The position numbers and the translations under genes were made by a program. Source: G963677085 sp963677085 (lineage in GTDB: Bacteria; Planctomycetota; Planctomycetia; Pirellulales; Thermoguttaceae). From it: DNA of 64,000 nt. The stretch lies in contig CAXXFH010000006.1 of assembly GCA_963677085.2 (NCBI GenBank), positions 620,001 through 684,000 on the forward strand, written 5' to 3'. The notes below the pieces were generated by a model. The model was not told the origin of the DNA, made no database searches, and saw only the letters and a list, made by a program, of their open reading frames with translations. Positions 17,369 to 26,651 of this stretch are shown piece by piece (position 1 is the stretch's first letter; every line of letters begins with the position of its first letter).

Positions 17369-19098
17369 CTACCTTGAGCCAATACACCTCCGGCGACGAT
17401 CCGTTTGCCGCCGTTCACGACTTTGTCACGCGAACCGTCGAAGACCAAGTTACGCAGGGCGACGTCGATCGGTTTGAAGAACTTTTGCGCGACAACCCGG
17501 AAACGGAATCGCTCTACATCGAGTATCTTCGGGCAACGGTCGCCTTGCCTGGCGCGTTGGCGCGAACGTCGTTCGACGGCCAACCCGAAGCTGAGGCGAC
17601 ACCGGCGGTGAACCTCTTCGCCGGGCTGGCCGACGCGGTGCATTGGACCAGCCATCCCTGGCGGTTCTTCGCGGTGGTGATGGTCCTCACCATGTTGACC
17701 TGGAGTGTGTTCTACGTGGCGATGCTCTCGGGCACTGGCAAGCGTAACCTGCAACATGGACCAATCGCTGCCGGTTCAGCGGGACGCGAGGTCGCCCGTA
17801 TTGTTGAAATGCGTGACGTCCGGTGGAACGCGGCGAGTGAAACGCCTGTGAACTCTCGTTTGTATGTTGGTGATCAACTGGAGTTTTCGGCCGGTTTGAT
17901 GCAGATCGAATATCGCACGGGTGTGCGACTGATTGTCGAGGGGCCGGCCGCACTGCGAATCGATGGCCCCAACAAGGTTGGCGTGGATGTGGGGCGTTTG
18001 GCGGCCGAGGTAGCTACGGCGGCTGTCGGGTTTCGTGTTGATACGCCGGCAGCCACGATCGTCGACTTGGGTACGGAGTTCGCCACGGTGGTCGAACAGA
18101 GTCATGCCTGCGACGTGTTCGTTTACCAGGGCACGATCGAGGTCGAACCGCTGGCGGCCGACGGTCGTCCAAGCGGCGCCAAGCACCGACTCGTGGCGGG
18201 GCAGTCGCTACGTATCAGCGCCGAGAGAACGGTCGAACCGAACGCAGCGTCCGATCCGGAACAGATCGTTCGCCGGATGCCCCAGGTCGGCAATGGAAAC
18301 GGCTCTGACGCCTACGCCCAGGCCGTATTGGCCTCGAAACCGTTGGCCTATTGGCGGTTTGAGGAGACCCAAGGCGATCGGGCGGCGGACGCCTCGGGCA
18401 ACGGAAACCACGCCGAATACGGCGAGAAGGTTTGGCGCGGATTAAGCGGTGTGCCCGCGACGCAGTTTCCTGGTCTGGAAGGGGATAACCGAGCGGCCGG
18501 ATTCCCAGGGCTGTCGGATTTTTCCGTTTTGCCCGACGAGCGAATAGTGTCCAACCTTGCCGAGTTGCCCGAGGACTATACGGTGGAACTGTGGTTTTTC
18601 AACCAACGACCAGTCAACGAACGCCCGATTACCGGCTACTTTTTTTCTCGATCGGCCGACGAAACCCAAGATGGTGCCGGCGACCATTGCGGGATTGCGG
18701 GACCGCACGTCGAAAACGGTGCGGGAAAGCTTTTGTATTACGGGGGCGTGGACAGGAACGCAGGCCTCATTGGCCATTCGGCATTGAAACTCCGCGCTTG
18801 GTATCACGTGGCGATCGTTCGACGCGGCGAGATCATTCAGATGTACCTCAACGGCAACCCGGCGGCCGATCTTTCGGGTTCTTTAAAACGTCATCTGGCG
18901 GAACGCAGCTATAGGGTTTTTGTTGGAGGACGTAGCGACAGTTTCTTCTGTTTCCGCGGTCGTATCGACGAAGTGGCCCTCTATGCTCGACCGCTCGACC
19001 CGGAGGAAATCCAACGGCATTTTCGTGCGGCCGTAACGGGAAAAGTGGAATCGCGAGAGGAGCAATCCGCGGCGAAAACCAGGCAAAATAAGGAGTGA
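17365..19098 (+). CDS. membrane anti-sigma-like protein: FecR domain plus LamG domain
   Basis: 577 residues from a GTG at 17365, chosen for its overlap with the sigma stop and the GAAGGAGA just upstream. A cytoplasmic N-terminus is followed by a membrane helix at about 101-120 (FFAVVMVLTMLTWSVFYVAM), a FecR domain (about 170-260, with ATIVDLGTEFATVVE) and a C-terminal LamG/concanavalin-like domain (about 320-555: YAQAVLASKPLAYWRFEE, ITGYFFSRSAD, WYHVAIVRRGEIIQMYLNG, IDEVALYARPLDPEEIQ). The same LamG type recurs in the genes at 19224 and 21940. The architecture suggests an outside ligand is sensed and the signal passed to the sigma factor. Confidence 0.87.
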   Translation: MTTLSQYTSGDDPFAAVHDFVTRTVEDQVTQGDVDRFEELLRDNPETESLYIEYLRATVALPGALARTSFDGQPEAEATPAVNLFAGLADAVHWTSHPWRFFAVVMVLTMLTWSVFYVAMLSGTGKRNLQHGPIAAGSAGREVARIVEMRDVRWNAASETPVNSRLYVGDQLEFSAGLMQIEYRTGVRLIVEGPAALRIDGPNKVGVDVGRLAAEVATAAVGFRVDTPAATIVDLGTEFATVVEQSHACDVFVYQGTIEVEPLAADGRPSGAKHRLVAGQSLRISAERTVEPNAASDPEQIVRRMPQVGNGNGSDAYAQAVLASKPLAYWRFEETQGDRAADASGNGNHAEYGEKVWRGLSGVPATQFPGLEGDNRAAGFPGLSDFSVLPDERIVSNLAELPEDYTVELWFFNQRPVNERPITGYFFSRSADETQDGAGDHCGIAGPHVENGAGKLLYYGGVDRNAGLIGHSALKLRAWYHVAIVRRGEIIQMYLNGNPAADLSGSLKRHLAERSYRVFVGGRSDSFFCFRGRIDEVALYARPLDPEEIQRHFRAAVTGKVESREEQSAAKTRQNKE

Positions 19099-19147
19099 GG
19101 AGTTGGACTTGGCAATGGAAAAGGTGGCATCGAGGTTTTCGGAGCCC

Positions 19148-19173
19148 GAGGCGTGACCGCTTCAGCGGCCACG
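19148..19173 (+). repeat. P3 palindrome repeat
   Basis: GAGGCGTGACCGCTTCAGCG continuing GCCACG. The same 26 bases recur at 61954-61979 with one change, and a variant lies at 7461-7485. Confidence 0.7.
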
Positions 19174-19223
19174 AACCCACGGAAAACGGCAAAAGTTTCA
19201 TTTCTTCAGTGGAGGGTATTTTA

Positions 19224-20207
19224 ATGTCTCGCAAGTTGACGATTTTGGCCGGCGCGATGTTCTTGGCGATTCCCGCAACAGTCCACGCCGACTACCAGGA
19301 TGCCGTGTTGGCGTTGAACCCCACGGTCTATTACCAACTGGACGAAACGTCGGGCACCATGGCCGTCGACGCGTCGGGGAACGGCTATGACGCCACCTAC
19401 GTGGGCCAGCAACGTACCACGACGTCGGATCCCTGGACCGATTGGCCGGCCCAGCCGGGTGGGATAGGGCCTCGTCCCAGCGACGGCTTCACGGCGATGT
19501 CAAGCAGCAACACCGGTGCAAGCCTTGAAAAGGGCGTCGACAATCTGCGGGCACAGGGGATATTGCGCGATTCGGTCAGCACCACCATCGGTCTTAGCAC
19601 AACGGTTTATAGTGTATCGTTGTGGTTTAATTCATCAGCCATCTTCGCGACAGGGACAGATGGTAAATCAACGTTGCATTACCTATTTGCCCGTTCGAAT
19701 ACGGATGTTGGTGGCAGCCACAATCACTGGTCCATACAAGACTCGCTCTGTGTTTTCGGATACAAAACCGACAGTGCGCGTCTCGCGTTTATTGACATTG
19801 CTGGTGACGAAGGCATCGTGGGGGCAACGCCAACGACATTGGTGGAAGACACCTGGTATCATGTTGCTTTCGTCCGTGACGGAGACAACGTCCACGGTTA
19901 TCTTAATGGCCAATTAGAGTTTTCGGGGGCGAGTGCACTAGCGATGACTGGTGGCACCAGCGGCACGGAAACCTACACCGGCGACTGGTTGTTTTTCGGA
20001 AACCGGTCCGACTACCTGATGCATGGCGATTTGGGATTGGAAGGCGTAGTCGACGAGGTGGCCGTTTTTGACAGGGCATTAAGCGCAACACAAGTGGATG
20101 AGCTTTACACGGCGGCAACCGAGGTGCCCGAGCCCTCGACGGTGGGTATGTTGTTGTCGATAATGGGGGCATTCGCTTTATTGGCCAAACGCGTTTTCAG
20201 GAACTGA
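19224..20207 (+). CDS. PEP-CTERM protein with LamG domain
   Basis: 327 residues from the ATG at 19224, which has GGAGGG upstream and a signal peptide (LTILAGAMFLAIPATVHA). Almost the whole mature protein is one LamG/concanavalin-like domain: YQDAVLALNPTVYYQLDE, WYHVAFVRDGDNVHGYLNG, VDEVAVFDRALSATQVDELY. The tail VPEPSTVGMLLSIMGAFALL is a PEP-CTERM signal. It is likely a surface glycan-binding protein of module 2 and is related in its domain to the anti-sigma protein before it. Confidence 0.87.
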   Translation: MSRKLTILAGAMFLAIPATVHADYQDAVLALNPTVYYQLDETSGTMAVDASGNGYDATYVGQQRTTTSDPWTDWPAQPGGIGPRPSDGFTAMSSSNTGASLEKGVDNLRAQGILRDSVSTTIGLSTTVYSVSLWFNSSAIFATGTDGKSTLHYLFARSNTDVGGSHNHWSIQDSLCVFGYKTDSARLAFIDIAGDEGIVGATPTTLVEDTWYHVAFVRDGDNVHGYLNGQLEFSGASALAMTGGTSGTETYTGDWLFFGNRSDYLMHGDLGLEGVVDEVAVFDRALSATQVDELYTAATEVPEPSTVGMLLSIMGAFALLAKRVFRN

Positions 20208-20259
20208 ACGCCTACAGTGCCGCTCATCTACTCCCATCCGAACGGTCAATGAGAACGCC

Positions 20260-21264
20260 ATGAAACGACGCTTTGCTTTTACACTCGTGGAACTATTGGT
20301 CGTCATCGCGATCATCGGTGTCCTCATTGCGTTGCTGCTTCCAGCCGTGCAAAGTGCCCGAGAGGCGGCGCGTCGGCTTCAGTGTACCAACAACTGTAAG
20401 CAGGTAGGTCTGGCGATCCATGTTTATCACTCGGCTCACAATTGTTTTCCGCTGGGTTACAGTTGCGTCGACAGTTATGGCGACGGCGCGTGCAATCGCG
20501 AGTGGCCCTGGTGTGTGCGGCTTTTCGGGCAACTTGAACAAACGGCGTTGGCCGACATTATGGCAAAACACTGGGATTATCATGCCGGTAGTATCTCGGC
20601 GGCGCCAGACGAGCTTCTGCCTGTGTTCGAAACCAATTTGGCGTCGTGGCAATGCCCGTCGGATCCCACCGTGTATGTGCGATTCAACGAGAATAAGACA
20701 GTACAGGGCAACCGCGGAGGACGTACGTCGTATGCCGCCAATTTGGGTGTCGGAGCGATGGAGGGAGCGATCGTGTCGGCCAAGGAATTACCCAATATCG
20801 ACCACGTTAGCCAACGCATACCGGGTGTGTTTGGCCACAACTACGGAGCGCGGATCGCGGCGATTCGCGACGGCACGTCCAACACCGCGATGCTTGCCGA
20901 GCTGATTGCCGGCGGCGAGACGACGATTCGCGGTGCGCAGTTCTACGACGAAGGTCCGGTCTACATGCACAGCTACACGCCGAATGATCCTACGCCCGAT
21001 TTGGTCCGCTGGTGCGACGAAGTCGACGATGCGGCCAACGGAAACGCTGTTGCTCCGTGCCTTCGTGGCGGCGGTTACGGCGGCGGGTCGCTCACGGTGT
21101 TGAATATGGTTCTGCACACCTCGCGAAGCATGCACCCCGGCGGCGTCAACGTGGCGCTGTGCGACGGCAGCGTGCGATTCGTCAACCAGTCGCTTTCTCT
21201 CGATGCTTGGCAGGCGCTGGGCACGCCGGCTGGTGGCGAGGTGATCGGAAACGCCGAGTTTTGA
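20260..21264 (+). CDS. DUF1559 prepilin-like protein (module 2)
   Basis: 334 residues with the prepilin-like N-terminus FAFTLVELLVVIAIIGVLIA followed by LLPAVQSAREAARRLQCTNN, and the C-terminal HPGGVNVALCDGSVRFVN. Closely related to the protein at 15093. Role unknown; the family is exported and very numerous in planctomycetes. Confidence 0.93.
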   Translation: MKRRFAFTLVELLVVIAIIGVLIALLLPAVQSAREAARRLQCTNNCKQVGLAIHVYHSAHNCFPLGYSCVDSYGDGACNREWPWCVRLFGQLEQTALADIMAKHWDYHAGSISAAPDELLPVFETNLASWQCPSDPTVYVRFNENKTVQGNRGGRTSYAANLGVGAMEGAIVSAKELPNIDHVSQRIPGVFGHNYGARIAAIRDGTSNTAMLAELIAGGETTIRGAQFYDEGPVYMHSYTPNDPTPDLVRWCDEVDDAANGNAVAPCLRGGGYGGGSLTVLNMVLHTSRSMHPGGVNVALCDGSVRFVNQSLSLDAWQALGTPAGGEVIGNAEF

Positions 21265-21356
21265 TGCTTCGGCCGACAGCTGTCATCGGAATGTGTAAGA
21301 CATTTGCTCGATCTTATCATTGACTGCGGAGAAGACGGCGGACTAAAAATACATTG

Positions 21357-21405
21357 GGCGACGGGACGCCAACCAAACCGTGTTGCCACTGCCGTTGGTC
21401 GCTAA
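21357..21405 (+). repeat. R1 repeat, degenerate copy
   Basis: Keeps GCCAACCAAACCG and CCGTTGGTCGCTAAT of the R1 consensus but lacks the middle. It lies in the 236-base spacer after the DUF1559 gene; nothing else is seen there. Confidence 0.6.
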
Positions 21406-21500
21406 TCCGTGCGAAAGAAAACGTTCTTTGAATTTCGTGGTCCATGAGACTTTCGTACGTTATGTCCGGCGGGGGCAAGAACGTTCGAGCGGGAGGACAT

Positions 21501-21914
21501 ATGCAACAACGTATTGGGAATCGATTCGCAGTCGTTCTGTTGTCGTTGATGGTCGGTTGTTCCGGCGGCGACGATCGGATGGCCGTCCAAGGCACGGTGT
21601 CTCTTGACGGGAGGCCGTTGGAGTCTGGCTCGATCAATTTCCGGCCGGCTGCAAACAACCAGGCGCCGAGTTCGGGCGGCACGATCAAGCAGGGCGGTTT
21701 TGCCTTGAAGGCCGTGCAAGGACTCAAGCCGGGTGATTACCTGGTAGCGATCCAAGCCTTCCGCAAGACGGGCCGAACGATCGACGATCCGCAGATGGGC
21801 AAGGTGGAAGAAACCAAGCCGGCGACATTTCGAGAAACGATGCCGTTGAAAGCGTCGGTCGTGGCAGGGGCGGAGAATCGATTTGAGTTTGTTCTGACGA
21901 GCGATTCGCGCTGA
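21501..21914 (+). CDS. small lipoprotein with carboxypeptidase-regulatory-like fold
   Basis: 137 residues from the ATG at 21501, chosen for the GGGAGG six bases upstream; an upstream in-frame ATG lacks this. The N-terminus is a lipoprotein signal ending in LSLMVGC with the lipid-attached cysteine. The mature part (VQGTVSLDGRPLESGSINF, then LKPGDYLVAIQAF) resembles the carboxypeptidase-regulatory / transthyretin-like beta domains that follow DUF1559 genes in planctomycetes. Probably anchored in the outer or inner membrane facing the periplasm; function unknown. Confidence 0.85.
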   Translation: MQQRIGNRFAVVLLSLMVGCSGGDDRMAVQGTVSLDGRPLESGSINFRPAANNQAPSSGGTIKQGGFALKAVQGLKPGDYLVAIQAFRKTGRTIDDPQMGKVEETKPATFRETMPLKASVVAGAENRFEFVLTSDSR

Positions 21915-21939
21915 AGCCTGGGGAAAAGGAGACGAATTG

Positions 21940-24156
21940 ATGAAAACATACGCCACGCGACGTGAGTTTCTCGAAGGGGCGGCCGCGGTGGTTGCCGGCG
22001 GAAGTGTGGCCGGTGTGGCCCGGGCTGTCGAGACGAATGCTGCGGAGGGTGATCTTTCGGGCAAGAAGGTCTTTCGTGCCGGGGCCTATGCCGCCGACAT
22101 CACGCCCGAGACGTTGCCGGTAGTCGTCAACGGTTCGTTTCTCGAACGCACGGCCAATCGGGTCAGCGACCGCTTGCACGCCCGGTGTCTGGTGCTCGAC
22201 GACGGTACAACCCGGCTGGCCATCGCTGTGATCGACACGTGTGTTCTTGCTCAGGGGGTGGTCGATGAAATCAAACGCCGGGCGAGTGAAGCTACCGGCA
22301 TCCCGGGCAGCCACATTTTGATTTCGGCTACTCACACCCACTCGGCGCCTTCGTTGGCGATGTGCTTGGGTAGCCGGCCCGATGAGGCCTACGTGAAGTA
22401 TTTGCCCGGCCGGGTGGTCGAAGGGATCGCCCAGGCGGTGAAAAACCTGACGCCGGCACGGATTGGCTGGACCACGATCGACGTGCCCGAGGGAACCAAT
22501 TGCCGCCGCTGGATTACGCGATCCGATCGAATGGGAACCGATCCGTTCGGTGAGAAGTCGGTGCGCGCGATGATGCACCCGGGCTATCAGAACCCGAACT
22601 ACGTAGGACCCGCCGGCCCGACCGATCCGAGCATGTCGGTCATCGCTGTGCAAACGGTCGCGGGGAAGCCGATCGCCGTGTTGGCCAACTACTCGATGCA
22701 CTACTACGGAGCATCACCCCTTTCGGCCGACTACTACGGCGCGTTTGCCGAGCGGATTAAGCAACTCGTGGGGGCCCAAAACGCGGATGCTGCCGGTCAG
22801 CAGCCAGAGTTTGTTGGCATCATGTCGCAAGGCACCAGCGGCGACCTGCACTATCATCCGTACCATGAGCCGAAGAACTGTTGGAACGGGCTTGGGCACT
22901 ACGCCGACACGATGGCGCAAAAGGCGTTTGCCGCGTACAAGACGATCGACTACCGCGATTGGGTTCCGCTGGCTGCGGCCGAAAAGCGGCTCACGTTGCG
23001 CCGGCGTCTTTGCGATAAGGACCGGTTGGTCTGGGCCGAGGAGATCGTCGAACGGATGGACGGGCGCGCGCCCAAGAACAGGCCGGAGGTCTACGCCGTT
23101 GAGCAAGTCGAGCTACACAAGGATCCGGTGCGGACGTTCGGCCTGTTGGCGTTTCGAATCGGCTCGTTGGCCTTGGTGGCCATTCCGTGCGAGGTGTTCG
23201 GCGTTACGGGCCTGAAGATCAAAGCGCAAAGCCCGATAGAAACGACAGTCAATTTCGAACTGGCTAACGGTTACGAGGGCTACATCCCACCACCAGAACA
23301 ACACAAGCTGGGCGGTTACACCACGTGGGCAGCGCGTTCGGCGGCGTTGGAGGTGAATGCCGAGCCGAAGATCGTCGACGCCGTGCTCGGGCTGCTTGAA
23401 GAGGTCTCGGGCAAACCACGGCGAAAACATACCGACACCCACGGGCCGTATGCTCAGGCCGTGCTGAAGAGCAAACCGATGGCCTTCTGGCGCATGGGCG
23501 AACTGCGAGGACCGGTTGCCCACGACTGCTCGGGCAACGAACACCATGGACGTTACGAAGACGGCGTGGCGTTTTACCTCGAAGGGCCGTCGGCTGAGTC
23601 CTCGTCAGGGGCGTTTTGCGGTGAGGGGCAGGTGAACCGTTGTCCGCACTTCGCCGGTGGGCGGATGAAGACATCGGCCGACGGCCTGGGCGAGTCGTAC
23701 AGCGTCGAAGGATGGGTTTTCAGCGGCCTGCCCAACGACGCCCGGGCAATCACCGGCTATTTTTTCTCGCGTGGTGCCGACGGCGACCAACAGGCTCAAG
23801 GCGATCACCTGGGCATCGCGGGCACTAGCGGCGGTGAACCGGGGCAGTTGGTGTTCTACAACGGCAATGTCCTTCGCGAGACACTGTTTGGCGGTCCCCC
23901 GCTTTCGCCGCGTACCTGGTACCACGTGGTGCTGGTTCGTGACGGTAAAAAGGTCGCGGTGTATCTCGACGGTAAGGTGGTCATCTCGGGCGAGGCCCAA
24001 TCGGTATCGCTCGGCGGGACCGAACAATGGTTCGTTGGTGGCCGCAACGACGGCTTCGCCGGCCTCGAAGGCAAACTCGACGAAGTGGCCCTGTACGATC
24101 GCCTGCTTACGCCCGACGAGGTCGTTGCTCATTTCCACGCGGCCAACCTTCCGTGA
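21940..24156 (+). CDS. Tat-exported neutral-ceramidase-like protein with LamG domain
   Basis: 738 residues from the ATG at 21940 (AAAAGGAG upstream; a TTG three bases earlier is also in frame). It starts with a twin-arginine signal (RREFLEGAAAVVAGGSVAG). The first ~480 residues match the neutral/alkaline ceramidase N-terminal family: AAYAADITPETLPV-like opening, SATHTHSAPSLAMCLGS with the likely zinc ligands, then MSQGTSGDLHY. The last ~240 residues are a LamG domain (YAQAVLKSKPMAFWRMGE, ITGYFFSRGADGD, WYHVVLVRDGKKVAVYLDG) close to that of the anti-sigma protein at 17365. The substrate is uncertain; amidase action on a lipid or sugar amide is plausible. Confidence 0.85.
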   Translation: MKTYATRREFLEGAAAVVAGGSVAGVARAVETNAAEGDLSGKKVFRAGAYAADITPETLPVVVNGSFLERTANRVSDRLHARCLVLDDGTTRLAIAVIDTCVLAQGVVDEIKRRASEATGIPGSHILISATHTHSAPSLAMCLGSRPDEAYVKYLPGRVVEGIAQAVKNLTPARIGWTTIDVPEGTNCRRWITRSDRMGTDPFGEKSVRAMMHPGYQNPNYVGPAGPTDPSMSVIAVQTVAGKPIAVLANYSMHYYGASPLSADYYGAFAERIKQLVGAQNADAAGQQPEFVGIMSQGTSGDLHYHPYHEPKNCWNGLGHYADTMAQKAFAAYKTIDYRDWVPLAAAEKRLTLRRRLCDKDRLVWAEEIVERMDGRAPKNRPEVYAVEQVELHKDPVRTFGLLAFRIGSLALVAIPCEVFGVTGLKIKAQSPIETTVNFELANGYEGYIPPPEQHKLGGYTTWAARSAALEVNAEPKIVDAVLGLLEEVSGKPRRKHTDTHGPYAQAVLKSKPMAFWRMGELRGPVAHDCSGNEHHGRYEDGVAFYLEGPSAESSSGAFCGEGQVNRCPHFAGGRMKTSADGLGESYSVEGWVFSGLPNDARAITGYFFSRGADGDQQAQGDHLGIAGTSGGEPGQLVFYNGNVLRETLFGGPPLSPRTWYHVVLVRDGKKVAVYLDGKVVISGEAQSVSLGGTEQWFVGGRNDGFAGLEGKLDEVALYDRLLTPDEVVAHFHAANLP

Positions 24157-24205
24157 TTCGTTCCTACCAACCCTCTCCCTCCTACCCACGACTTGAGGTG
24201 ATACG

Positions 24206-25525
24206 ATGATGCCAACCGATGAAAAGCGACCTCTTGTGGATTCGCGGCGACAATTCCTTAAGCGTTCGGGATTGGTGACCGCTGCGGCAGCGGTTACCGG
24301 CACGTTGTCGTTGGACAGATCTGCTCATGCCGCGGGGAGCGATGTAATCAAAGTTGGGTTAATCGGCTGCGGTGGCCGCGGAACGGGCGCGGGACTCAAT
24401 GCCCTGAATGCCGGCGAAGACGTTCGTTTAGTGGCGATGGCCGATTTGTTGGAAGATCGCGTGAAACTGAAGCGGAAGATGCTGGCCGACCGCAAGGGCG
24501 AGCAGGTGGCCGTGGACGACGCACACTGCTTCGTCGGCTTCGACGCGTATAAGGAGGTGCTGGCCGCCGACATCGACGTGGCGATCATCGCCGTCACCTC
24601 GCACTTCCATCCGGTGATGTTGCAGGCAGCGATCGAGGCCGGCAAACACGTTTTTTGCGAAAAGCCCCACTCGTTGGATCCCGTTGGCCTGAAGACAGTC
24701 GCTACGACTTGCGAAAAGGCCAAGCAGAAGGGGCTTAGCGTCGTCTCCGGCTTCATGAATCGGTACAACTTGGCGGTGCGTGAGACGGTCAAGCGAATCC
24801 ACGATGGTGCGATCGGCGACGTGGTGGCGATCCAAGAAACGTACGCAACGCCGCCGTACCACGTGCATCAGCGCAATCCCAATTGGAGCGAAATGGAGTG
24901 GCAACTGCTCAACTGGTACCACTTCAACTGGCTGGCCGGCGATCAGGTGTTGCAGCAGTTGATCCATAGCATCGACAAGGCGGCTTACGTTCTCGACGAC
25001 AAGCCGCCCAAACAGGCCTGGGGCGTAGGCGGTCGGGCAGCATGCTTCGGCCCTTCTTACGGCGACCTGTTCGATCACCAATCGATCATCTACGAATACG
25101 ACAACAATGTCCGGGTGTTCGGCATCTGCTCCAATCAGATCGGCGTGCATCAACAGATGAGCGACGAAGTGTTGGGCACCAAGGGCCATGCGTCGTTGTT
25201 GCAGGGGCGAATCCGCGGCGAAACCAACTGGGACTACGACGGTCCCCGACCCAATCCGTACGACCAGGAACACGTCGAACTGTTCGAGTCGATTCGCTCA
25301 GGCAAGCCGATCAACAACGGCCAATACATGGTCGGTTCCACGATGTTGGCCATCCTGGGGCAAATGGTCTGCCACACGGGCAAACGGCTGACCTGGAACG
25401 AAGTGGTCAATTCCGAATACTCCGTGGCGCAAGAGCGGTACGGTTGGGACGCTGAGCCGCCGGTGAAACCCAATGCCGACGGGTCCTACGACATCGCCAT
25501 TCCCGGGGTAACGCGATTTGTTTGA
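24206..25525 (+). CDS. Tat-exported Gfo/Idh/MocA family oxidoreductase
   Basis: 439 residues. A twin-arginine signal (SRRQFLKRSGLVTAAAA) precedes a Rossmann NAD(P)-binding domain with VGLIGCGGRGTGAG and the family EKP motif (VFCEKPHSLD). These enzymes oxidise or rearrange sugars and cyclitols, and planctomycetes carry many exported copies. The ATG is preceded by GAGGTG and a C-rich heptad-like spacer. It closes module 2 and may act on a sugar product related to the LamG-binding proteins; that link is inference. Confidence 0.92.
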   Translation: MMPTDEKRPLVDSRRQFLKRSGLVTAAAAVTGTLSLDRSAHAAGSDVIKVGLIGCGGRGTGAGLNALNAGEDVRLVAMADLLEDRVKLKRKMLADRKGEQVAVDDAHCFVGFDAYKEVLAADIDVAIIAVTSHFHPVMLQAAIEAGKHVFCEKPHSLDPVGLKTVATTCEKAKQKGLSVVSGFMNRYNLAVRETVKRIHDGAIGDVVAIQETYATPPYHVHQRNPNWSEMEWQLLNWYHFNWLAGDQVLQQLIHSIDKAAYVLDDKPPKQAWGVGGRAACFGPSYGDLFDHQSIIYEYDNNVRVFGICSNQIGVHQQMSDEVLGTKGHASLLQGRIRGETNWDYDGPRPNPYDQEHVELFESIRSGKPINNGQYMVGSTMLAILGQMVCHTGKRLTWNEVVNSEYSVAQERYGWDAEPPVKPNADGSYDIAIPGVTRFV

Positions 25526-25589
25526 ACCGAGAATGAAACCGTTTACGGGAAGAAGGAGAACGGTTGCGTTTTGAGTCGTGGGTTGTTAT

Positions 25590-25677
25590 TGCCACAAAAA
25601 GGGCATAAGAAAAGTACTGTGCCTTGGGCGAACGCGTCTTGGGTCACTTTTCGTGACTTATCGTGCTTTTTGTGGCA
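25590..25677. repeat. R3 hairpin repeat, copy 2
   Basis: Left arm TGCCACAAAAAG near 25590 and right arm CTTTTTGTGGCA ending at 25677, with further imperfect pairing inside around ACTTTTCGTG. Related to 8503-8567. Confidence 0.7.
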
Positions 25678-25735
25678 GTTTTCTCCACGGTCTTCCTGCC
25701 TTTGTCACGGTTCCTTGGGTTTCAAGGCACATCAT

Positions 25736-25786
25736 CTCGCCAAGTCGCAAAGAAGAAAGAAGTCTTTCGACCTTTGCGCCTTGGCG
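25736..25786. repeat. R4 hairpin repeat, copy 2
   Basis: CTCGCCAAGTCGCAAAG pairs with CTTTGCGCCTTGGCG across a purine-rich loop. Related to 16171-16222. Confidence 0.7.
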
Positions 25787-26450
25787 AAATTCCTCGCGAC
25801 TTTTTCCGAGACTATCTGAAACAGACATTCGAATCGTCTGCGTTTGTTGACGGACGTCGTGGCATGGAAGATCTGCAAGTCGGTTGTGAATCCGACACCG
25901 ATGAGTGAAGTGAATCGACTTCGGAACTCGACACCGCCATGAAGACAGCTTTTTCCCGTCTTCCCTTTTTCCGTTTTCTTCTTTCACCCAAGCCCCCCCT
26001 GGGCACGAATCATCGACAGGCGGCCAACAGGGTTATCGGCGTGGCGTGTCACCGGATTAGGACCCCACTGAAGTTAATGACATCTTTGGATGTGTTTTCC
26101 CGGGGGGCTGTGGATGCCTACTCTCCGCACACCACCCACTTTCTGCGTGCCGCCCACCATAATTCTCCGGTGGGTAGTGTCTTTCTGGGCGTGGGCAAAG
26201 CCGACATTGCAGGAAACCTTGAGTATCATACAATGATGATTTGTCGCGGCGAGTCGATGCATGGACTCTCCTCGGCACGGCAGCACTCCGATCGGTTCAC
26301 CCACCCCTCGCCCGCTCACGTTAGTTACTCCTCCAGATTGGGGTGTGGTTGCGACGATAATGACGATAGTTCCGTTGTCGCGGGCAAAACTGCTTTCCAA
26401 TTGGCGCGCCAACTCTAAGCTATTCTTGAGCATACGGCAGAAAGCGGGTA

Positions 26451-26522
26451 CACAGGGTGGCAGGGCCACCAACCAAACCGGTGTTGCCTCGCACGGGCAG
26501 GAACTGCTCCCGTGATCGCTGA
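26451..26522 (+). repeat. R1 repeat
   Basis: About 72 bases with GGTGGCAGGGCCACCAACC, then ACCGGTGTTGCC, GCACGGGCAGGAA and CTCCCGTGATCGCT. Other copies: 32227, 33175, 47123, 59740 (inverted), 21357 (degenerate). Confidence 0.8.
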
Positions 26523-26545
26523 ATGTTGTCAAAAGATGGCGATCG

Positions 26546-26651
26546 TTATTGACGCTTGCATAGCTAATGAGCGGAAGGCGACCAACGGGAGCCTGGGTTT
26601 CCAGGCGTTCGGCTTTCTGAAGCAGAACATTTTCAATGCAAGCATCAATAA
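26546..26651 (+). mobile_element. R2 MITE-like repeat, copy a
   Basis: 106 bases with terminal inverted repeats TTATTGACGCTTGCAT and ATGCAAGCATCAATAA (one mismatch) and an inner GCGACCAACGGGAGC core followed by small hairpins. It matches 45137-45240 (inverted) closely, and 63216-63322 and 54956-55057 more loosely. No protein is encoded. Confidence 0.7.
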
